Below, one piece after another: positions 32,727 through 44,199 of a DNA stretch of 64,000 nucleotides. A program made the position numbers and the translations under genes. The notes under the pieces are model-generated. The model was not told the origin of the DNA. It saw nothing but the letters and a program-made list of their open reading frames with translations, and did not search any database. Origin of the DNA: Erodium maritimum (taxonomy: Eukaryota; Streptophyta; Magnoliopsida; Geraniales; Geraniaceae); contig OY997595.1 of NCBI GenBank assembly GCA_963921825.1, positions 64,139,879-64,203,878 of the forward strand, in the 5' to 3' direction. Position 1 is the first letter of the stretch. Each line of letters begins with the position of its first letter.

Positions 32727-34634
32727 TCACACGCTAGCTGTATGGAGGCTACCCACAAGCGAAGAATAAACCACGTCATCACATTGCAGGCCTAGCTTCA
32801 CCATCTCATCATACAATGCAAATGCTTCCTCGGACCTTCCATTCTTAGATAACCCAGAAATCATTGCAGTGTAGGTAACTTCATTCCGTGTCAAACCTCT
32901 TCGGTTCATTTCCGCAAATAGTTTCAAGGCATCGTCTATACTCCCATGAACACATTCCCCATGTAGAAGCGAAGTATATGTGTAACTATCAGCCTCAAAC
33001 CCTTTACACTCCATCTCATCTCTTAGCTTATGAGCTTCCTTCAACTTTCCCGCCTTCACATACCCATCAACTATAGTATTGTATGGAGTGGTACAAGGTT
33101 TCACTCCCTTGCTCTCCATCTCCAATAGCCACTTCTTTGCTTCAACAAAGTTTCCTTCCTTGCAGTATATGGCAATCAAAGTGGTAAGACTATGTATGTT
33201 CGGGGGCACGCCGTTTTCTTCCATTCTGAACAATAGCCTCTTGGCTTCATCGAGCCGGTTCAATCTACACAACCCGCTAGCGATCGTGTTGTAAGTGATC
33301 ACATCACCCACAAATCCGCTCTCCTCCATGGTAACTTGCAGATCTAGAGCTTTATCCACCATTCCTCTCTTGCAGTATCCGTCCATAACCATGTTAAATA
33401 TAACCAGATTGAACTTGATTCCCTTACTCTTCATCTCACTCACCAGAGTCCCAACTGCATCCATCTGCCCGATCTTGCACAAGCCATGGATCAAAGCTCC
33501 ATAAGTGTAAGAATTTGCGACAAGGCCTCTCTCGGTCAATTCATCAAACAGCGAAAAAGCCCTCTTCATGTTTCCCATCTTACAATTCAGGCTGATAACA
33601 GAAGTGTAGGCGTGAACATCGACCTCCACGCCACCCTCTTTGCACATATCCTCGAATATCTTTTCGGCTTCCTTGATCATGCATGAACTCCCATACCAGT
33701 TGATCAACATTGTACACGTTGCTGCATTGTAAGCAACACGGTCTTCCTCCATCTTCTTCAAGATCTCCTCAATGCCTAGGCAATCCTTTCTTTTCACGTA
33801 TGCATTCAACAAGGTGTTGTAGGTGACAACATTGGGCTTGACCCCTCTACGAGCAGCCTCATCCATGAGCTCCATAGCCTTCCCAAGCTCTCCTCTCTTG
33901 CACAACCCATCAATAAGATTGGTCACTACATAAACTGAAATCTCCACACCCAACTTAACAATCCTTGTGAAGAACTCGACACTCTCATCCACTTTACCAG
34001 ATCTCTTCAGAGCAATCAAATGCATAACACAAGACCTTTTGTCTATAGCAAGTCGATTCGTATCCATATAATCAAGAACCTTCCAAGCCTCCTCGAATTG
34101 TCTACAGTCAGTGTAAACCCTAAACAGCATATCACACAAATCTTCAACAAGTTTAGGCTTGGCACAAACCTCTTCAAGTAAGGAAACGAGCTGAGAAACA
34201 GGACATCTGAGATTATCGTCCATGGCAATGCAATTCAAGACATCCTTCACTCTGGCAAACTTGTGGGCTCGGTACAGTCTACAAATGAGGGCTACATGAG
34301 CCCGAAGGTCCGGTTTTTGCCCCACGAGAGAGCGATTTCTCTGCAAAAACATGAAGAAATCGAAGCAATGATGGGATTGGAGATCTGAGTCTGAGAGAAC
34401 AAGGTGGGTCACGTTGGAATTCAGATTCGAGAGGACAGATGGGGTCGTCCGGAGAGGTTCGAGGCCTGACCTGATTAGGGTTCCGGCGATTTTCTGGGCA
34501 GTTTCGTAATCAAGAGACGACCCGGCCGGCCTTAAAGGCGCAGCTTTTCTGAAGAGTTCATGGAGACTCCGACTCGACATCTGCTGAAAGGAACTATGAC
34601 TGGCGTGAGCTCTTCTGCTACTTGGACGCTGCAT
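32727..34634 (-). CDS. P-class pentatricopeptide repeat protein
   Basis: Intronless, 635 residues, starting at the ATG at 34634. The Ser/Arg-rich start (MQRPSSRRAHASHSSFQQM) is compatible with mitochondrial or plastid import. From about residue 190 to the end there are twelve to thirteen tandem 35-residue helical repeats with typical phrases VVTYNTLLNAYVKR, YGALIHGLCKIG and ITYNTIASGLC, each ending in (G)VKPN-type turns. There are no E, E+ or DYW domains, so it is a P-type protein. Such proteins bind single organelle RNAs and aid stability, splicing, cleavage or translation; the target cannot be inferred with confidence from this reading. The gene ends 1.1 kb from the sigma factor, on the opposite strand. 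The frame is unbroken. Confidence 0.93.
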   Translation of the reverse strand: MQRPSSRRAHASHSSFQQMSSRSLHELFRKAAPLRPAGSSLDYETAQKIAGTLIRSGLEPLRTTPSVLSNLNSNVTHLVLSDSDLQSHHCFDFFMFLQRNRSLVGQKPDLRAHVALICRLYRAHKFARVKDVLNCIAMDDNLRCPVSQLVSLLEEVCAKPKLVEDLCDMLFRVYTDCRQFEEAWKVLDYMDTNRLAIDKRSCVMHLIALKRSGKVDESVEFFTRIVKLGVEISVYVVTNLIDGLCKRGELGKAMELMDEAARRGVKPNVVTYNTLLNAYVKRKDCLGIEEILKKMEEDRVAYNAATCTMLINWYGSSCMIKEAEKIFEDMCKEGGVEVDVHAYTSVISLNCKMGNMKRAFSLFDELTERGLVANSYTYGALIHGLCKIGQMDAVGTLVSEMKSKGIKFNLVIFNMVMDGYCKRGMVDKALDLQVTMEESGFVGDVITYNTIASGLCRLNRLDEAKRLLFRMEENGVPPNIHSLTTLIAIYCKEGNFVEAKKWLLEMESKGVKPCTTPYNTIVDGYVKAGKLKEAHKLRDEMECKGFEADSYTYTSLLHGECVHGSIDDALKLFAEMNRRGLTRNEVTYTAMISGLSKNGRSEEAFALYDEMVKLGLQCDDVVYSSLVGSLHTASV

Positions 34635-35370
34635 TTCCAGATCAAAACCACAAATTAGACCCTTGAGAAAAGCACAGAGAAGCCATCAGAAACCAGAAAC
34701 TAAGCTTGGTTACCGAAAAAGGCAAGGAAAATAACCCATCTCCAAAAGCGACCCAAAACGCCATGTAACACAAAATCCACACCATTCTCAGCGCATTCTT
34801 ATATGTTATACTAAATTGTGCATTTCATTGCATCTGGATTTTCAAAATTGACTTCAACAATTTTTTTGGAAAATCAAGTTGCAAAACAATTTCAGCTTCT
34901 GGGATTTAGAATCAGAAAAAAAATATGGGGCTTTTAGAAATCTGTTTTTAGAGAACAAAATGGAATGAAAAAAAAAACGTTCGGGAAGATTTGTATCTTC
35001 CAAAACTGCGTCAAATGAATTCAGTTCTAAATTTTCCAAAAAGGTTCCAGAAACCTTTTACTTGATTCTTAGAATCAAAAGGTTAAAATTGTTTACTGGA
35101 AATGAAAATTTTCAAAACTAAATGTTTGAAATCGGTTTTGGAAATTTTACCTGAGTTTTGTTTTCTGAGGCAAGGATCGTTAATTCATCATTTTTGGAGT
35201 CCGTTGCTGGAGGTTGAAGAAGCTACATCTCATCAGTACGCGGCTGGAGAAAGGGAAAGGGTTTATCGTTTCATTTTTCTTTTGGCTTTTGGGCTTTGTT
35301 TTGTCGTATGATGATTAAGGCCCAAACAGGATAAACAAAATAAATAAATAAAAGGTTTCTTTTTAAGGGA
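34635..35370 (-). other. Upstream region of the PPR gene
   Basis: AT-rich, containing the probable 5' UTR. Short open frames here have no family features. Confidence 0.4.
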
Positions 35371-35371
35371 A

Positions 35372-35840
35372 TAATGGTTTGTTTTAAGAATACTTTATGA
35401 GGAAATTATACTATTGAACAAATTTTTAATTCAAACGGAATTCAACGAAAATAAATTGGAATTGAAATTCCTATACGGGTTTTCTAATATTTTTAAGAAA
35501 AAGACAAATTGAAAATAATTTTTCTAAACAATTTTTTATTTTGAAAAAAAAAAGTATTTTTCCACTACGGATCGTGGAAAAATAAAAAGAAAATGTAAAT
35601 TTCATTTTAAGGTAAATTAACGTTTGTTTCAAGATTAATTTACAAAGAAATTATATATTCTTGGATAAATTTCGAATTCATACGGAATTAAAAAAAACGA
35701 GGGAAACGAACCTGGAATAAAATTCCTAAACTTTTTTTTTTCTAAATTCAAGAAGAAAAAAAAGTGGAATGTTTCCTAAACGGTTTTCTACGTTGAAAAA
35801 AAAACCCTCATATTTTTCCACAACGGATCGTGGAAAATGA
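35372..35840. repeat. Diverged tandem duplication, unit about 260 bp
   Basis: Two successive copies share GTTTGTTT(T/C)AAGA, AAGAAATTATA-like, ATACGGAATT-like and TTTTTCCAC(T/A)ACGGATCGTGGAAAA near their ends (35555-35580 and 35813-35838). The latter is itself an imperfect palindrome (TTTTCCAC...GTGGAAAA). Not coding. Confidence 0.6.
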
Positions 35841-36974
35841 AAGGAAAGAGAAGTGAATAGTTTTGACTTTTCAACGTACAAACGATTAAACTTAATTAAT
35901 AGATTCGACTTCCGTGATACAAGTTATCGATTTATAAGATTAGTTTGATCAATGACCAATGAATCAGTTAGAACGATTAAAATTGTATTGTCAAATCAAG
36001 CTAATTTTGTACTTTAACCAAAGTTGAATGATTTCAATTTTGGATTATTATAAAAAAGGAAAATATTTTGTATAATTACTTGTAAATGTGGCAGTCGGTC
36101 TGTAAGAACCGCCCCCGGTCAATCCCGGTCGAACCGGTGAATTCTAGCAAATTTGACCTTCGGTCGGAAAAGTCAACCGATGACTCCGGAAGTCATTCGG
36201 GAACTTTCCGGGGCCTAAAAAGCTTAGCCGTAATCACGGTTAGCTTAGTTGGGTCATTTCCTTTAATTTGACTGTAATATTGTAACAGTCAACTTTTGGT
36301 CAAACTCGAGCTTTTTATCGACTTTTTCCGATTAAATTTGGACTGTTGGAATTTTATGAAAGGAAAGTGGCTCCCACAATGACACGTGGTATTAGAGACT
36401 TGGATGAGAAGAAAATGAGTTTAAATGACCTTTTACCCCTCCTTAAAGCCTTTAAGTGGATAGAACTTGAGAGGGCTTTTGGTCATTTAGCATTTTAGGT
36501 CATTTAAGGCAATTGGTTGATACAACTCAGCCATTTACTCATTGTTGTAGCTGAGTTTTGCCTAAGGAGAGAAGCAGAGAGAACTCCATAACTTGAGCAA
36601 GAAGAAAGATAGAAAAGGGAAGAGCTTTAGCTCATTTCTTCATCATTTCTCCTCCTAAAGCTTGCTAGCTTCATCTTCTCCTCATCCTAAAGGTATGGAT
36701 GCTCTTAACTTCTCATTTCATCCACTTTCTAGTTTGGGTTTTTATGGGTTTTGGCTTGAACTTGAAGAACTAGCTTCCTTGGTTGTTGTTGGAGAAGAAT
36801 TAGTGAAGTTTAGGTGGTTTTGATTGTGTTGGTTGAAGTTTTGAGGAAACCCATTGAGGGTGTTGAGGTTTGAAGGTTTTTGATGGTTATTTTGGAGTTG
36901 GGAGAAGCTGGAAATGGAGGTTTTGGTCTGATTTTCGTGGGATCCGAGTTGGGGAAGAAAGGGGAAGGTTCTGG

Positions 36975-37230
36975 GCTGGTTCGGCACGGAATGGGACTCG
37001 GAACGGGCCATGTGCCGGCACGGAACGGGTCAGGTACCGGCACGGTACGCGACACAGAACGGTCCTGACTCCGGCATGGTACCTCACACGGTCCGTGTCT
37101 GGTTCCGGGCCGGTGCGTCGCGCGGTCCGTGTCTGATACCGGGCCGGTCTGTGACGCGGTCCGTGTCTGGTTCCGGCACGGTCCGTGACACATTCCGGAT
37201 CGGATTGCGGGCCGGACGGTGATACGGGAC
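36975..37230. repeat. GC-rich minisatellite in solo LTR
   Basis: Degenerate repeats built on CGGTCCGTGTCTGGTTCCGG and CGGCACGG(A/T)AC phrases, repeating every 30-40 bases. Open frames on both strands here are repeat artefacts. Confidence 0.75.
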
Positions 37231-38084
37231 GGGCCATATTACGGGCCTGAGTTCCAGAACCATAACCCTTCCTTTTTGAGTCTAATTCGATTCCAAGTTC
37301 ATTCCTTTGGCTCTATTTCTGTTAGTAGATGACTGTTCTGTAATTTAAGTTGAAGACCGCTCCGTTTAGTTACTAATTTTAGTATTGTTGTGATCCAAGA
37401 CCGTGAGACCGAGCTCGAAGGAAGATGAGGACTTGGACCCGTGAGAAGGCGGAGAGGACACTAGCCGGACGTTAGCAGCGAGGAGCATTGTTCGTGGAAG
37501 ACCTCGAGGTAGGGAAAGTACTAACTCCTCGTTTAATTTAAAGAACGCTTAGTGTGCCTATAGGATAGTAACAATCGGAAAGGTCCTAGTGTGCATATAA
37601 GAATCACTAGAATAAGCGCTTTTCAATTATTAATAAACGGATGAGTCTAGTATGCATATAGGTTGTGACTCACTAGTTAATTTCTTTCAATACTTGAGAA
37701 TTACCGTGTTGGTAGATGGTCGTGATGAGCCCTAAGATTGTTTGTGTTTGCCTCACATGCCGTGCTTGCGTAGTATTTTAGGATAGGATAAGAGTCTAAT
37801 TCAACTAGATGATTTGAATGTTTGAACTATGAATGCTTGATTGGTTATTTGATCGAATGCTTGGATGAATGACTGTATGGATGTTTGAGTTTAATTGTTT
37901 GTGCTAAACGGTACATGATCGGGTGAGTGATAGACTGATGGATCGCGATTGGTAAGTATATTGGTAAGTGTAAAGGTACATTGATTCTTGTGGTGTGTAA
38001 TGATAGAATTGTGAATTGCCAGGCTTTGGGTGTTCCATGGTTGTTTAGTATGTTATCCTCTTGTGAGTCTTTAAGTTGGATTGT

Positions 38085-38350
38085 ATGTCGGTATGGCACC
38101 CACATTGCGATGTGGGGTAGTGCCTGTAAGGTACCTACACCGAGGGGAATACCGGTGTGGGGTAGTACCTAAGCCGATGACTATGATCCGGTATGGTGCC
38201 TACACCGAAGGGAATACCGGTGTGGGGTAGTATCATAGCCGGGGATTGTTTACCCTGCGGGGATGGTTATTCGTGGTACGGTATGGTACCCACATCGAAG
38301 GGAATACCGGTGTGGGGTAGTATCATAGCCGGGAGTTTGTTCACCCTGCG
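38085..38350. repeat. Tandem repeat in solo LTR, unit about 70-115 bp
   Basis: Three to four copies of a unit with GGGAATACCGGTGTGGGGTA and CGGTATGG(T/C)(G/A)CC. A shorter version occurs in the second LTR at about 55630-55735. Confidence 0.75.
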
Positions 38351-39127
38351 GGGATGACTATGGTTACTTATGGCTTCACCCCGAGTGTATGCGTCCTGCG
38401 GGAGCATTCTCGGAAGGTTATCTTGTTTTACCCCGATGATCTATGGTCCTTTGGGGACGCTTCCGGAAATCCCGACGTTGTGTGTCCCTTCAGGGGTGTT
38501 TCCGGTAGTCCGATGTATGTGTCTCCTCTGGACCGAGGGAAAATCCGACATGACACAAAGAGTATTGTGGATCGGAGTGTGGTGAATTTATGTTCCACTG
38601 TGGCATTTAAATGTCTATCTTTAACTGTTTGTCAAGAAGTATATCGTTTCCCTTACTTTCTAGAATTATTGCTATCTTCTTAAAGCGCTAAATAACCGTT
38701 TTATTCCCTTTACTTTAGCATCTCTTTGGTTCTTCATATTATTGGAACTCGAATGCAATTATGAATTTCTAATTGTTAAACTCAAAGGTTGCCGTTTGTT
38801 ATTTATTTTTCCTACTGAGCGTAAGCTCACCCCTGTCTGTTTATTTACTGTTTTGTACAGGCTTGCTTATTGAGTAGTGGACTCGAGGCTCGGGAGCTTC
38901 TGTGGGTCCGGGTGCTTTTATCATTAGAGACGTCTTGGTCATAGTTTTGTTATGAACCTTTAGTTTTAAAGGATTTATTGTGGAACTTATTTACTCGAGA
39001 TTTCCTGATCAAAACTAAAACTTGAAGATTTAATATTGTTTGATTTGCCTTTATTGTTACATTTATTTATTGTCCTTAAGTCACGTCTCGAGTCCGGTCA
39101 ATACCGGATTTGGGGTGTGACACGGTC

Positions 39128-40675
39128 CCACTACACGGAATATTTTCGATCGACTAAGATCTGTGTCTACGATATAATTGTATAATTCAATAACTATTAA
39201 TAAGACACATAACTTGATTTGACACAACAACTGATCTCAAACGAGAGTTATCGTTTTGATTTTCAAAGGATAATATCACGGATCCGCTAAGTTAAACTAA
39301 ACGTTAATTGAGATCTAGTTGAGAAAAAGACATCAAAGGGAATGTGACTAAAGCTCACCTAAAGGCTTAATGCAAAGAAAACTCAACCTAGTTGAGTGGA
39401 GATCCCAAGATCTAGGTTCAATGGGACAACCTAATTGCATAAACCGTGTACGGTCACTGTGGGGTCCAACCCCAAGTCCATTTCTATGATGCAAACCAGT
39501 GACATATAAAAGATAAGCATTTCTTTTAATTATTCCTTGCATCAACAGTATTGAGCAAAGTGAATCACGTATGTGAGAGGAAGTGGGGCCGCTTCAAGGG
39601 CGACTAATGGGGCTAGTCATCTTAAACTCTTGTAGAACCAGACATTTCTTATGACCATAACGGGCATACCCATGAGAACCAAACCGTGTTTGTTGATATT
39701 TGCGTGGGGTATATAATCATATGCACAAACGATAGAATAGTTTAAGTACATCACGTCTACTAGTTAGTCAACAGAGTAAATATACTTTCACAAGGGAGGG
39801 TTCAAGGATGAATATCTACATATCCTATGTAGGTATCAACTTTGAGAAGTCACCACTCCCCCGTTTCTTTTTCGTTCCCATCACATTTTTTGTTAGGGAT
39901 TGTTGGAAAAATGTGATTTAGTTTTTTTTTATTAAAAATTGATTTTTCTTTAATTATTTTGCTTTGCTATTATTAGATTTGACTAAGGGTGAGGTGGTTT
40001 TCCATGACCAATATGGGGGAGGATTTCGTGGGATTGCACATACATCTCTTTAGTCATTCCAAGATTCGAATAGTATGCAAAAACCTGCATGAAGTTCATC
40101 ACATTCTCTCCCAATTACGTTTCTATTCTCTCACATTCTTGGTGATTTCTCTACACGGAGTTGAATTCGCTGACATGGTCGTTGTATCCTGGGAGACCGC
40201 TTCCTATATGGGGAATACAAGTGTCTTAAGAAAAGTAGATTACCATGACTCGACTAAAAATCCAACTTCCTAATCTATAATCAGTAAGCTAGTTGATCCG
40301 GTGGAGGTTATTTCTTATTTCGTTTTGTAATATTTGTTATTTACTTAAAGTGAAAACAGAAATTTGATTTGGTTACTGGAGCACATGCATTCCATTAGAC
40401 CATATGCAACCCAATAACGTTGAATTAGACTACTCCTCTCTTAAACGTTTTATTGTTGCATGAACGGTCATCTATTTGAGCGATTCGTTTAGTGTTTGAG
40501 TGTCATACGAGTCGTAGACCTTGATAACTCCGCCAAACGCTATCACGGCGAGGGCATGTTGTTAAGTCACATCGACTCCGCACACCCAATAGAGACGCGT
40601 GACGATTCACATTAGACTTTTGATTAGTCAACGCTACTACAACACCGAAGCCGTGAATGTTCGAAAAAAATAAAA
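39128..40675. other. Intergenic, no gene recognised
   Basis: AT-rich DNA. The left 50 bases continue the pre-insertion sequence of the solo LTR. Small open frames show no family motifs. Confidence 0.4.
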
Positions 40676-41715
40676 GGGTTAAGTACATTTTGGTACCCTT
40701 TTGTTTTGGTCATGGATCTTAAGGTTCCATATGTTTCAAAATGTCAAATTTGGTACCCTTTTGTTTTGTCCACGAACCTTTTTTCCAAATGGGGTTAAAA
40801 AAATAACATGATATTTTATTTCTTTAGTCATGTGACACCATGTATTAGTTAAGTGAAAGTGAAATGACGATTATGCCCTTACTTATTTTTACTCTATGGA
40901 TTGTATAGGGAAAATGACCATTTTTCAAAATAAGTAAAATTTGATAAATAGTTACAAATAAATTAAATAAAAATTTATAATAATTAAATAAATTATAAAA
41001 CTTAAAAAATATATTTCACTAAATCTATCTATCTGATACATATGTTCCTCTGTAGTATTCTACATAATCTATTTCGTCTTCCTTTCTGTATATTCTTCAT
41101 CAGTTCTTTCGTAGATCTGGTCGGTGGAACTAGAGGCAACAACGCTGGTCGACGAGGAGAACACGAAGTAGATTTGGTCAGTGGAGCTAGGGGTAGTAGA
41201 TCTGGGTTTGGGGTGAGCAGATCTCCCTCTCTACATCATCTCATACTCTAGCGACCATAATCAGCTCTTTACTTCTTCATCCCCCGTTGATCTCGGCTTC
41301 GTGTTAGTCGATGAACAAATTTGTCCATCGTGGTCAATCTTCCCTGAAATGGGTTTTTCGTCGGCTTCTGAACTCATGCAGATCTATTCTCTAGCCTTGC
41401 CTCACACCTTCGACCTCGTCTTGCATCCGGCCTACGACCTCGCCTCGCCTTGGGCCTACTTTCCCAAACTTAGGCCAGAGATGGTCACCGTTTGAAATCT
41501 GGGTAAGAACTATGGGTCTGAAATCTGAACATTTAATCGATTTCAAACACAAAGTTATTACCTAAAAATTTGAAATATGAACTTTATGTCGTGTTCTTCA
41601 TTGTGTACTTCGTCCGATTTTAGAGTTTTGTTTAGGATTTCCTTTTTTTAGTGAATCTGAAATCTGAAATGAGTAGTGAAACAATTATATATTTGTTGTG
41701 AAAGTAAGAACAAAA

Positions 41716-41961
41716 TGTTGTAAATGGAAGAACGATATTATAGAGAACAAGAGAACATAGAGAGAGTAGGATATATTATTTCATTGATATGCTTTCATTC
41801 TTTACAATAGCCTTTATTTATATGCTCATAACATGTACGTGAAAGGTCATAACCTTAATGACATATTAACCTATACACATTAACCTACACATAAAGAAGA
41901 GAAATGGAAAGCCAAAAGTCTTGCAACTTAAGTCTCCATGAAATGAATTTGTCATCCAACA
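41716..41961 (-). mobile_element. Candidate copia-type solo LTR
   Basis: Bounded by TGTTG and CAACA. On the minus strand it shows CATATAAATAAAGG (TATA-like) and downstream AATGAAATAA (poly(A)-signal-like), the arrangement of a copia LTR of about 246 bp. No matching target duplication was seen, so the borders are tentative. Confidence 0.45.
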
Positions 41962-41970
41962 CATATTTTC

Positions 41971-43938
41971 GACAGCCGCAGAAACACCATATAACAAAAA
42001 CAAATTAGTATTCTACTTGTAGATGCCGAATAGAAACTGTTGAAGTGTGAGTCCCACATCGAAAGTGTGTGAATAAATTGACCCATTGATATACATCTTG
42101 ATGCATGTGTGGATAAATTGACCCATTGATATACATCTTGATGCCTCCACCCATCAGTTCGAGCTTTTGGGTTGGATTGAGCTTTAACATGGTAGCAGAG
42201 CTGGTTCAGCCTAAGGCCTGTTTGTTACCTCCACCCTGTGGTCTCCGGCCCATGCGCAGATGTCCATTCCTGCTATGACCCACGTGTATTTGTCACCTCC
42301 ACCCTGTGGTCTCCGTCCCAAACGCAGATGTCCAGTCATGATATGGCCCACGTGTAGATGTCCAGTCCTACACGTGAGGGGGAGTGTTGAAGTGTGAGTC
42401 CCACATCGAAAGTGTGTGGATAAATTGACCCATTGATATATATCTTGATGCATGTGTGGATAAATTGACCCATTGATATACATCTTGATGCCTGTGTGGA
42501 TAAATTGGCCCATTGATATACATCTTGATGCCTCCACCCATCAGTTCAAGCTTTTGGGTTGGATTGAGCTTTAACAGAAACAACACACACGAAAAAAGCT
42601 CTCTACTCAACCCTAGCCCAAGCTCAGCTGCCACTCCTCCCCTCTCCACCGGCGACGGCCGGGCTTCCGGTTTGCCTGTCGCTGGTGGCGAGCTCCCCTC
42701 CCTCCCTCCTTCTCTGTTCTCCTCTACTCAGTCCCTCTTTCTTCTTCTCTCAATTACTATTTCTCCGCTCACTAGCGGCCGGGTCTGAGTTCGCTTCTTC
42801 TGGGGGTTCATCGAGTTAGATCTGGGATCTTTCGCGCTCGTGGCTGAGTCAGATCTGGGCTTCTTTGCTGGTTCGCCGGAGCTTGGGGTGGCCATCCCGG
42901 TCCATTCTCATCCTCGTGGTTGGTCTGCTCGGTTGCTGCTGTGCCGGTTGAAGGAGGCTCGGTGGCTTGCTCAGGGTCGGCAGGGTCGACGGCGGCGGGT
43001 TGATGTTGGTCCGGGTAGGGCAGACCCGCAGACCCGGGTGTGTTGGGTTCGGACGGGTCAGGTTCCTTCATGGTTCGGGCTTTCCAGATCCGATGGGCTG
43101 CGGGCTTGGGCATGACCTAGGTTCTGCTGGGCCAGTGCCTGAGCCTGACTTGGTCCTGCTGGTCCAACGCCTGGGCCTGGTCCTGTTGGGCCAGCGCCTG
43201 GGCCCGACCCAACGTGTTGCTTGGCTGTTTACTGGACCTGACCGTGGTGGCTCTCGGGTGTCTTCGTCCATATTTATCGTGGGAGGCGTTTCCAAGTTCG
43301 GATCCGTTGTGCTTCTGGCCTCGTCACTCATCGTCGCAGATGATCTGGTTCCGTGGCGGCGTGGCCAGAGTTCGGAGCTTGACCGTGTGATCTGATGGAG
43401 GTGCTCCGACGGTCCCTGGTCTCGCAGCGGGTAGCGTGGCTTTCCAAGTCTCGCTTCAGTGTTTGGCGTCGATGGGAGTGGCTCTCTAGTGTGCTCGGTA
43501 GTGGTGGTGCCCGAGACTTGCCGGGGGTGTGTTGGTCTCGATGGCGTGATTGGGTGTTTCTTTCTTACAGTTTTTTCAATAAGTGCACGTGGTGCAAATT
43601 GAGTGTGCACTAGTTGTACGGTTTGTGTACACTAGTTGCATGTTTGGTGTGCACTTGTTGCACGGTTTGGTGTGTCTGTGGTGACACTTTAGGGTTGCAC
43701 GGTTTCGTAGCACCTCTGACGTGCAAGCTATTTGCACGTTCTGGGATGTACTCTGTTGCATTCTAGGTCTGTTAGGGAGTCGGTAATTCTATAGGCCAGT
43801 CAGTCCAGAGTCCGTATTTTTATAGGCTAGCTAGTCTAGAGTCTGTATTATTTATCGTTCGCTTGAGCGCTTTCATTCGTTGCATGTATGTCACTTGATG
43901 GATATATAATATTGATGTTTCCCGCTTCTTCGTAAAAA
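41971..43938 (+). mobile_element. Non-LTR retroposon with 13-bp target duplication, hosting a TRIM
   Basis: AACACATATTTTC stands at 41958-41970 and again at 43939-43951, right after a short A-tail (CGTAAAAAAA). The 3' part (TATATAATATTGATGTTTCCCGC before the tail) resembles plant L1 3' ends. The body is GC-rich and has no EN or RT; open frames of up to 180 codons on the minus strand are due to base composition. The left target copy overlaps the end of the candidate solo LTR. Without the TRIM and its extra target copy the element is about 1.4 kb. Confidence 0.72.
42038..42576 (+). mobile_element. TRIM (terminal-repeat retrotransposon in miniature)
   Basis: 5' LTR 42038-42189 and 3' LTR 42385-42576 both start TGTTGAAGTGTGAGTCCCAC and end GAGCTTTAACA. 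TGGTAGCAGAGCTGG follows the 5' LTR (primer-binding site for Met tRNA) and GAGGGGGAG precedes the 3' LTR (polypurine tract). GAAAC flanks both sides (42033-42037, 42577-42581). The internal part is only 195 bp and non-coding. The LTRs contain a tandem unit of about 43-45 bp (ATAAATTGACCCATTGATAT core): two copies in the 5' LTR and three in the 3' LTR. Confidence 0.92.
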
Positions 43939-44199
43939 AACACATATTTTCATAACAATATTATATATATATTTTTCATATTTCGTTTATTGATGTTTTT
44001 TGAATTTATGTTCTTGAATTGTTAATTTTGTTACTCGAAATCGAGGACAAAAGGAAAGTTGAAGACGAACTTAGTGGAGTTGTTTTTTTTTCAATTATTT
44101 TTATTTCAATTTTGATACAAATATAAAATAATTTATTTTCCAAAAATAGAAAGGCGTTAAATGTATGTTAAATTAAAAATCAAATAAAACAGGACATAA

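Larger units (their letters stand above)
36101..39122 (+). mobile_element. 3.0-kb solo LTR, Ty3-type
   Basis: Starts TGTAAGAACCGCCCC and ends GGGGTGTGACA. The 5-bp sequence CGGTC flanks it on both sides (36096-36100 and 39123-39127). The second half is homologous to the LTR at 53652-56401, sharing GAGGTAGGGAAAGT, ATCGGAAAGGTCCTAG, CTACTGAGCGTAAGCTCA and the terminal CACGTCTCGAGTCCGGTCAA. The CTACTGAGCGTAAGCTCA phrase is typical of the LTRs of large plant Ty3 elements. No primer site, polypurine tract or pol sequence adjoins it, so it is a solo LTR left by recombination. Confidence 0.85.
40680..44190 (+). repeat. Dispersed repeat, copy A, interrupted by nested insertions
   Basis: 40680-41700 matches 51960-52674, with phrases GTGACACCATGT, GATTGTATA(G/A)(G/A)G, CAAATGGGGTTAAAAAA and GCAGATCTA in the same order. 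43960-44190 matches 59865-60070 (GAATTTATGTTCTTGAATTGTTAA, shared to 20 bases and more). The middle is occupied by a solo LTR, a retroposon and a TRIM. Family unknown; no coding frame is supported. Confidence 0.6.

Noticed and set aside
36810..37237. Arg/Pro-rich frames on both strands
   Set aside because: They read through a GC-rich minisatellite in a solo LTR.
42211..42649. Minus-strand frames with repeated CISMGQFIH-like and MYINGSIYPH-like segments
   Set aside because: They are translations of the 44-bp tandem unit in the TRIM LTRs.
43068..43610. 180-codon minus-strand frame
   Set aside because: GC-driven frame inside a retroposon; low-complexity Pro/Arg/Thr content and no family features.
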